Source: Hyaloraphidium curvatum
Lineage: Eukaryota > Monoblepharomycota > Hyaloraphidiomycetes > Hyaloraphidiales > Hyaloraphidiaceae
Direction: 5' to 3'
Assembly: GCA_025558095.1 (NCBI GenBank)
Contig: JAIVFI010000030.1
Location: 496,001-560,000, forward strand
DNA: 64,000 bases
Position numbers and translations under genes: made by a program. The notes beneath the pieces were generated by a model. That model ran no database searches, had not been told where the DNA came from, and saw nothing but the letters and a program-made list of their open reading frames with translations. Positions 61,965-64,000 of this stretch are shown here, piece after piece (within the stretch, counting starts at the first letter, position 1; each line of letters opens with the position of its first letter).

Positions 61965-62585
61965 TCAGACGGCATCGGCGAGCGAATCGAACGCCCCAAG
62001 CCCCTTGTCGCCGACCCCCGGCGGGCCCTCGGCGGTGACAAACACCACCGGCGCCTCCTGCACCCTCCTGTCCAGCTCCATCTCCTTGCGGATGTCCACG
62101 TGCGTGAAGAACAGCAGGAAGACGGCCTCCCAGATGAGCACCCAGCCGACGATGTAGACCACCTCGCCGAGCAGCGTGGCGGCGAGCGGGTCGACCTGCG
62201 AGATGAACCAAGCGGGGACCATGGTGGCGGCGCCGAACACCACCAGCACGAGGGCCTTGAGGTACCCGCGCCGCTTTGTCTTGCCGAGGTAGTCTGCCGT
62301 ATGCCGCATGTGCTCCCTGAACACGCCCGCCGCCACGCGCTCCCTCTCCGCGTCGCGCTCCCCGGCGGGCAGGTGCACCGCGATCCGCAGCCCCTTGGAT
62401 TCCCGCAGTGCCAGCGCGCGCCGCTGCAGGAACGTCTGCAGGTCCGGGTGCAGCGTGCGCTGCGCGAGCGGCGCGTAGTCCCACGGCGAGAAGAGCGCGT
62501 CGAAGCGGGGCGCGCCGACGGCGATGTCGGCGGAGGGCGTGCCGGCCGCGCACGGCGGGCCGACGGCGACGATGAGGCTGCCCAT
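61965..62585 (-). CDS. Two-TM membrane protein of unknown function
   Basis: Intronless, 206 aa from ATG 62585. A soluble N-terminal half (FDALFSPWDYAPLAQRTLHP, LRIAVHLPAGERDAERERVA) precedes two membrane helices near residues 120-165 (ALVLVVFGAATMVPAWFI and GEVVYIVGWVLIWEAVFLLF). A short C-terminal domain follows. It looks like an uncharacterised bacterial-type membrane protein. Its stop lies only 9 bp from the SDR stop on the opposite strand, so the two genes are tightly convergent. A role in the adjacent pathway is unproven. Confidence 0.65.
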   Translation of the reverse strand: MGSLIVAVGPPCAAGTPSADIAVGAPRFDALFSPWDYAPLAQRTLHPDLQTFLQRRALALRESKGLRIAVHLPAGERDAERERVAAGVFREHMRHTADYLGKTKRRGYLKALVLVVFGAATMVPAWFISQVDPLAATLLGEVVYIVGWVLIWEAVFLLFFTHVDIRKEMELDRRVQEAPVVFVTAEGPPGVGDKGLGAFDSLADAV

Positions 62586-63143
62586 TCGGGGTGTCGGGGA
62601 TCGCGGAGGAGGAAAGGCCGAGCGGCGCCGGCCGGCCGCGTCCCAAACTCCCAACTCGGCATCCCGGCCGGCCGTCCCTCAGAACCACGGCATCCAGCTC
62701 TCCCGCCGCATCAGGACGGAGCCCCGCCCCGATGAACGCGGGAAGGAGAGGATCATCCGGCCGGCCTCGGAGGCGCTGAAAGGCGACGTTGGCGCTCGTT
62801 GGCCCCCACGCCACTGTGAGATTCCCCATCCATTCAGCCATTCGCGGCAGAACGACATGAAAACGCATTATCGGCACACGCAGGGCCGTGATCACGTCAT
62901 CGCGGCGTGCTGCTGCCTGCGTTCTTAGACGCCTCCCAAGGTCCCGAGGAAGAGAGCACCTCACGGTTCCCGCGAGAAGGCACTTCATACCCGCGGTCCG
63001 CCCGCGCGATCTTCCGACTTTGATGCGTCGCCAGGAGGCCCTGGATGGATGGGACGGGCGGGGGGCAAATCCCCGTTCCGCCGTCCCGCCCCCGGGTCCC
63101 GCCCCCACGAATCCAAACCCCGCCGGCACTCCCGTCGCCCGCC
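62586..63143. other. Divergent intergenic region
   Basis: 558 bp between the membrane-protein gene and the threonine dehydratase. Long open frames cross it but none has family similarity. No repeat or RNA gene seen. Confidence 0.45.
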
Positions 63144-64000
63144 ATGCCCGCCGGCACTCTGCCCGCCTCCGTGGCGCCGTGCCCCGCCCCGCCGGTCACG
63201 CTCTCGGACGTGCAGGCGGCGCGCGAGCTGCTTTCCGGGGTGGTCCGCCCCACGCCGCTCGAGCACTCGCGCGCGCTGTCGGACCGCCTCGGCTGCCCCG
63301 TTTATTTCAAGTGCGAGAATTTGAACCGCGCGGGGTCGTTCAAGATCCGCGGCGCGTACACGCGGATGGCGCGGCTCACCGCGGGGGAGAAGGCGCGCGG
63401 CGTCGTCGCGGCGTCGGCCGGCAACCACGCGCAGGGCGTGGCGCTGGCCGCGAAAATGCTGGGCATCGAGGCGACGGTGTTCATGCCGCTTGCGGCGCCG
63501 ATCCCGAAACTCGTGGCGACGCGGGGCTACGGCGCCAAGGTGGAGCAGACGGGGACCTCGGTGGACGAGTGCCTGGTAGCGGCCAAGGAGCACTCGGCGA
63601 AAACGGGCGCCGTTCTGATCCACCCGTTCGACCACGCCGACGTCGTCGCGGGGCAGGGCACCTGCGGCCTCGAGATTCTGGAGCAGTGTCCCGACGTGCG
63701 CACGATCGTCGTGTCGGCCGGCGGCGGCGGCCTGCTGGCCGGCATCGCGGCGGCGGTCAAGGCCACCCGCCCCGAGGTGCGCGTCGTGGGTGTGCAGGCC
63801 GAGCAGGCGGCCGCGTACCCGCCCTCCCTGGCCGCCGGCGCCCCGATCCCCCTGCAGAAGATGCAGACCATGGCGGACGGCATCGCCGTCGGCCGCCCCG
63901 GCGACGTGCCGTTCGCCCTCGTGCGCGACCTGGCCGATGGCATTGAAACCGTCAGCGAGGAGCAGATATCGCGCGCGCTGCTGTTCCTCCTGGAGCACGC
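63144..64000 (+). CDS. Threonine/serine dehydratase (PLP fold II), 3' end outside window
   Basis: ATG 63144 opens a frame that runs uninterrupted to the window edge (285 codons). It carries the fold-type II PLP signatures: VRPTPLEHSRALSDRLGCPV, YFKCENLNRAGSFKIRGAY (the Lys of SFKIRGA forms the Schiff base), VVAASAGNHAQGVALAA, LIHPFDHADVVAGQGTCGLE and the phosphate loop SAGGGGLLAGIA. It deaminates Thr or Ser to 2-oxobutyrate or pyruvate. The spacing matches bacterial IlvA/TdcB. No N-terminal targeting peptide of the fungal Ilv1 type is evident. Whether a C-terminal ACT regulatory domain follows cannot be seen. It has no introns in the visible part. Confidence 0.92.
   Translation, partial: MPAGTLPASVAPCPAPPVTLSDVQAARELLSGVVRPTPLEHSRALSDRLGCPVYFKCENLNRAGSFKIRGAYTRMARLTAGEKARGVVAASAGNHAQGVALAAKMLGIEATVFMPLAAPIPKLVATRGYGAKVEQTGTSVDECLVAAKEHSAKTGAVLIHPFDHADVVAGQGTCGLEILEQCPDVRTIVVSAGGGGLLAGIAAAVKATRPEVRVVGVQAEQAAAYPPSLAAGAPIPLQKMQTMADGIAVGRPGDVPFALVRDLADGIETVSEEQISRALLFLLEH

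Noticed and set aside
1-64000. CRISPR arrays, prophage or bacterial operons
   Set aside because: No regularly spaced repeats, no phage genes and no Shine-Dalgarno-type gene strings; spliceosomal introns and an intron-bearing tRNA indicate a eukaryotic nuclear genome.

Overview
This is nuclear DNA from a GC-rich, gene-dense eukaryote, most likely a fungus. The genes are interrupted by very short introns, mostly 48-77 nt. Donors are often GTGGGY, a CTNAC-like branch site usually lies close to the acceptor, and the acceptor is CAG or sometimes AAG. Housekeeping genes (Aquarius, a class II amidotransferase, a GT31-like glycosyltransferase) sit among tandem MYND, F-box/LRR and secreted cysteine-rich genes. 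An early-diverging (zoosporic-type) fungus is my guess, but the sequence alone does not settle this. TAG, TGA and TAA all end apparently intact genes, so the code looks standard. All exon models were made by eye from reading frame, splice motifs and phase.

Layout. 1-12.8 kb: partial secreted beta-helix protein (-), aldo/keto reductase (+), DUG3/EgtC-like amidotransferase (-), the large Aquarius spliceosomal helicase with an unusual basic/SAP tail (+), prokaryote-type ferritin (-), GNAT acetyltransferase (+). 13-19.6 kb: two MYND paralogues (one frameshifted) flanking a PPR-like mitochondrial gene, then about 2 kb of gene-poor repeat-bearing DNA. 19.6-26.1 kb: secreted Cys-rich protein, GT31-like glycosyltransferase, a choline-monooxygenase-like protein without its Rieske domain, and a nucleotidyltransferase-fold protein. 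26.1-31.4 kb: a tandem array of MYND-family genes, two with in-frame stops, plus a coiled-coil gene. 31.7-43.5 kb: peroxiredoxin-like and mitochondrial EF-hand genes head to head, a DnaJ-type zinc protein, small secreted proteins, an F-box/LRR pair (one decayed), a SnoaL/NTF2-like protein and a frameshifted zinc-finger gene. 43.9-47.1 kb: gene-poor, with an intron-containing tRNA-Glu(CTC). 47.1-56 kb: two genes sharing a duplicated 5' segment, a multi-pass membrane protein, an NAD(P)-binding protein and two secreted proteins. 56.4-62 kb: an acyl-CoA synthetase, a free-standing polyketide-type ketosynthase and an SDR reductase in a row, which looks like a small biosynthetic cluster. 63.1 kb to the end: an intronless, bacterial-looking threonine dehydratase running off the window.

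Two themes stand out. First, 5' gene flanks recur as duplicated segments in front of different coding sequences (17.6/19.3 kb, 47.7/50.6 kb, and a MYND-type start at 38.6 kb). Second, several paralogues carry single disabling changes, including in-frame TAG or TGA codons, one of them at a position where relatives have Trp.
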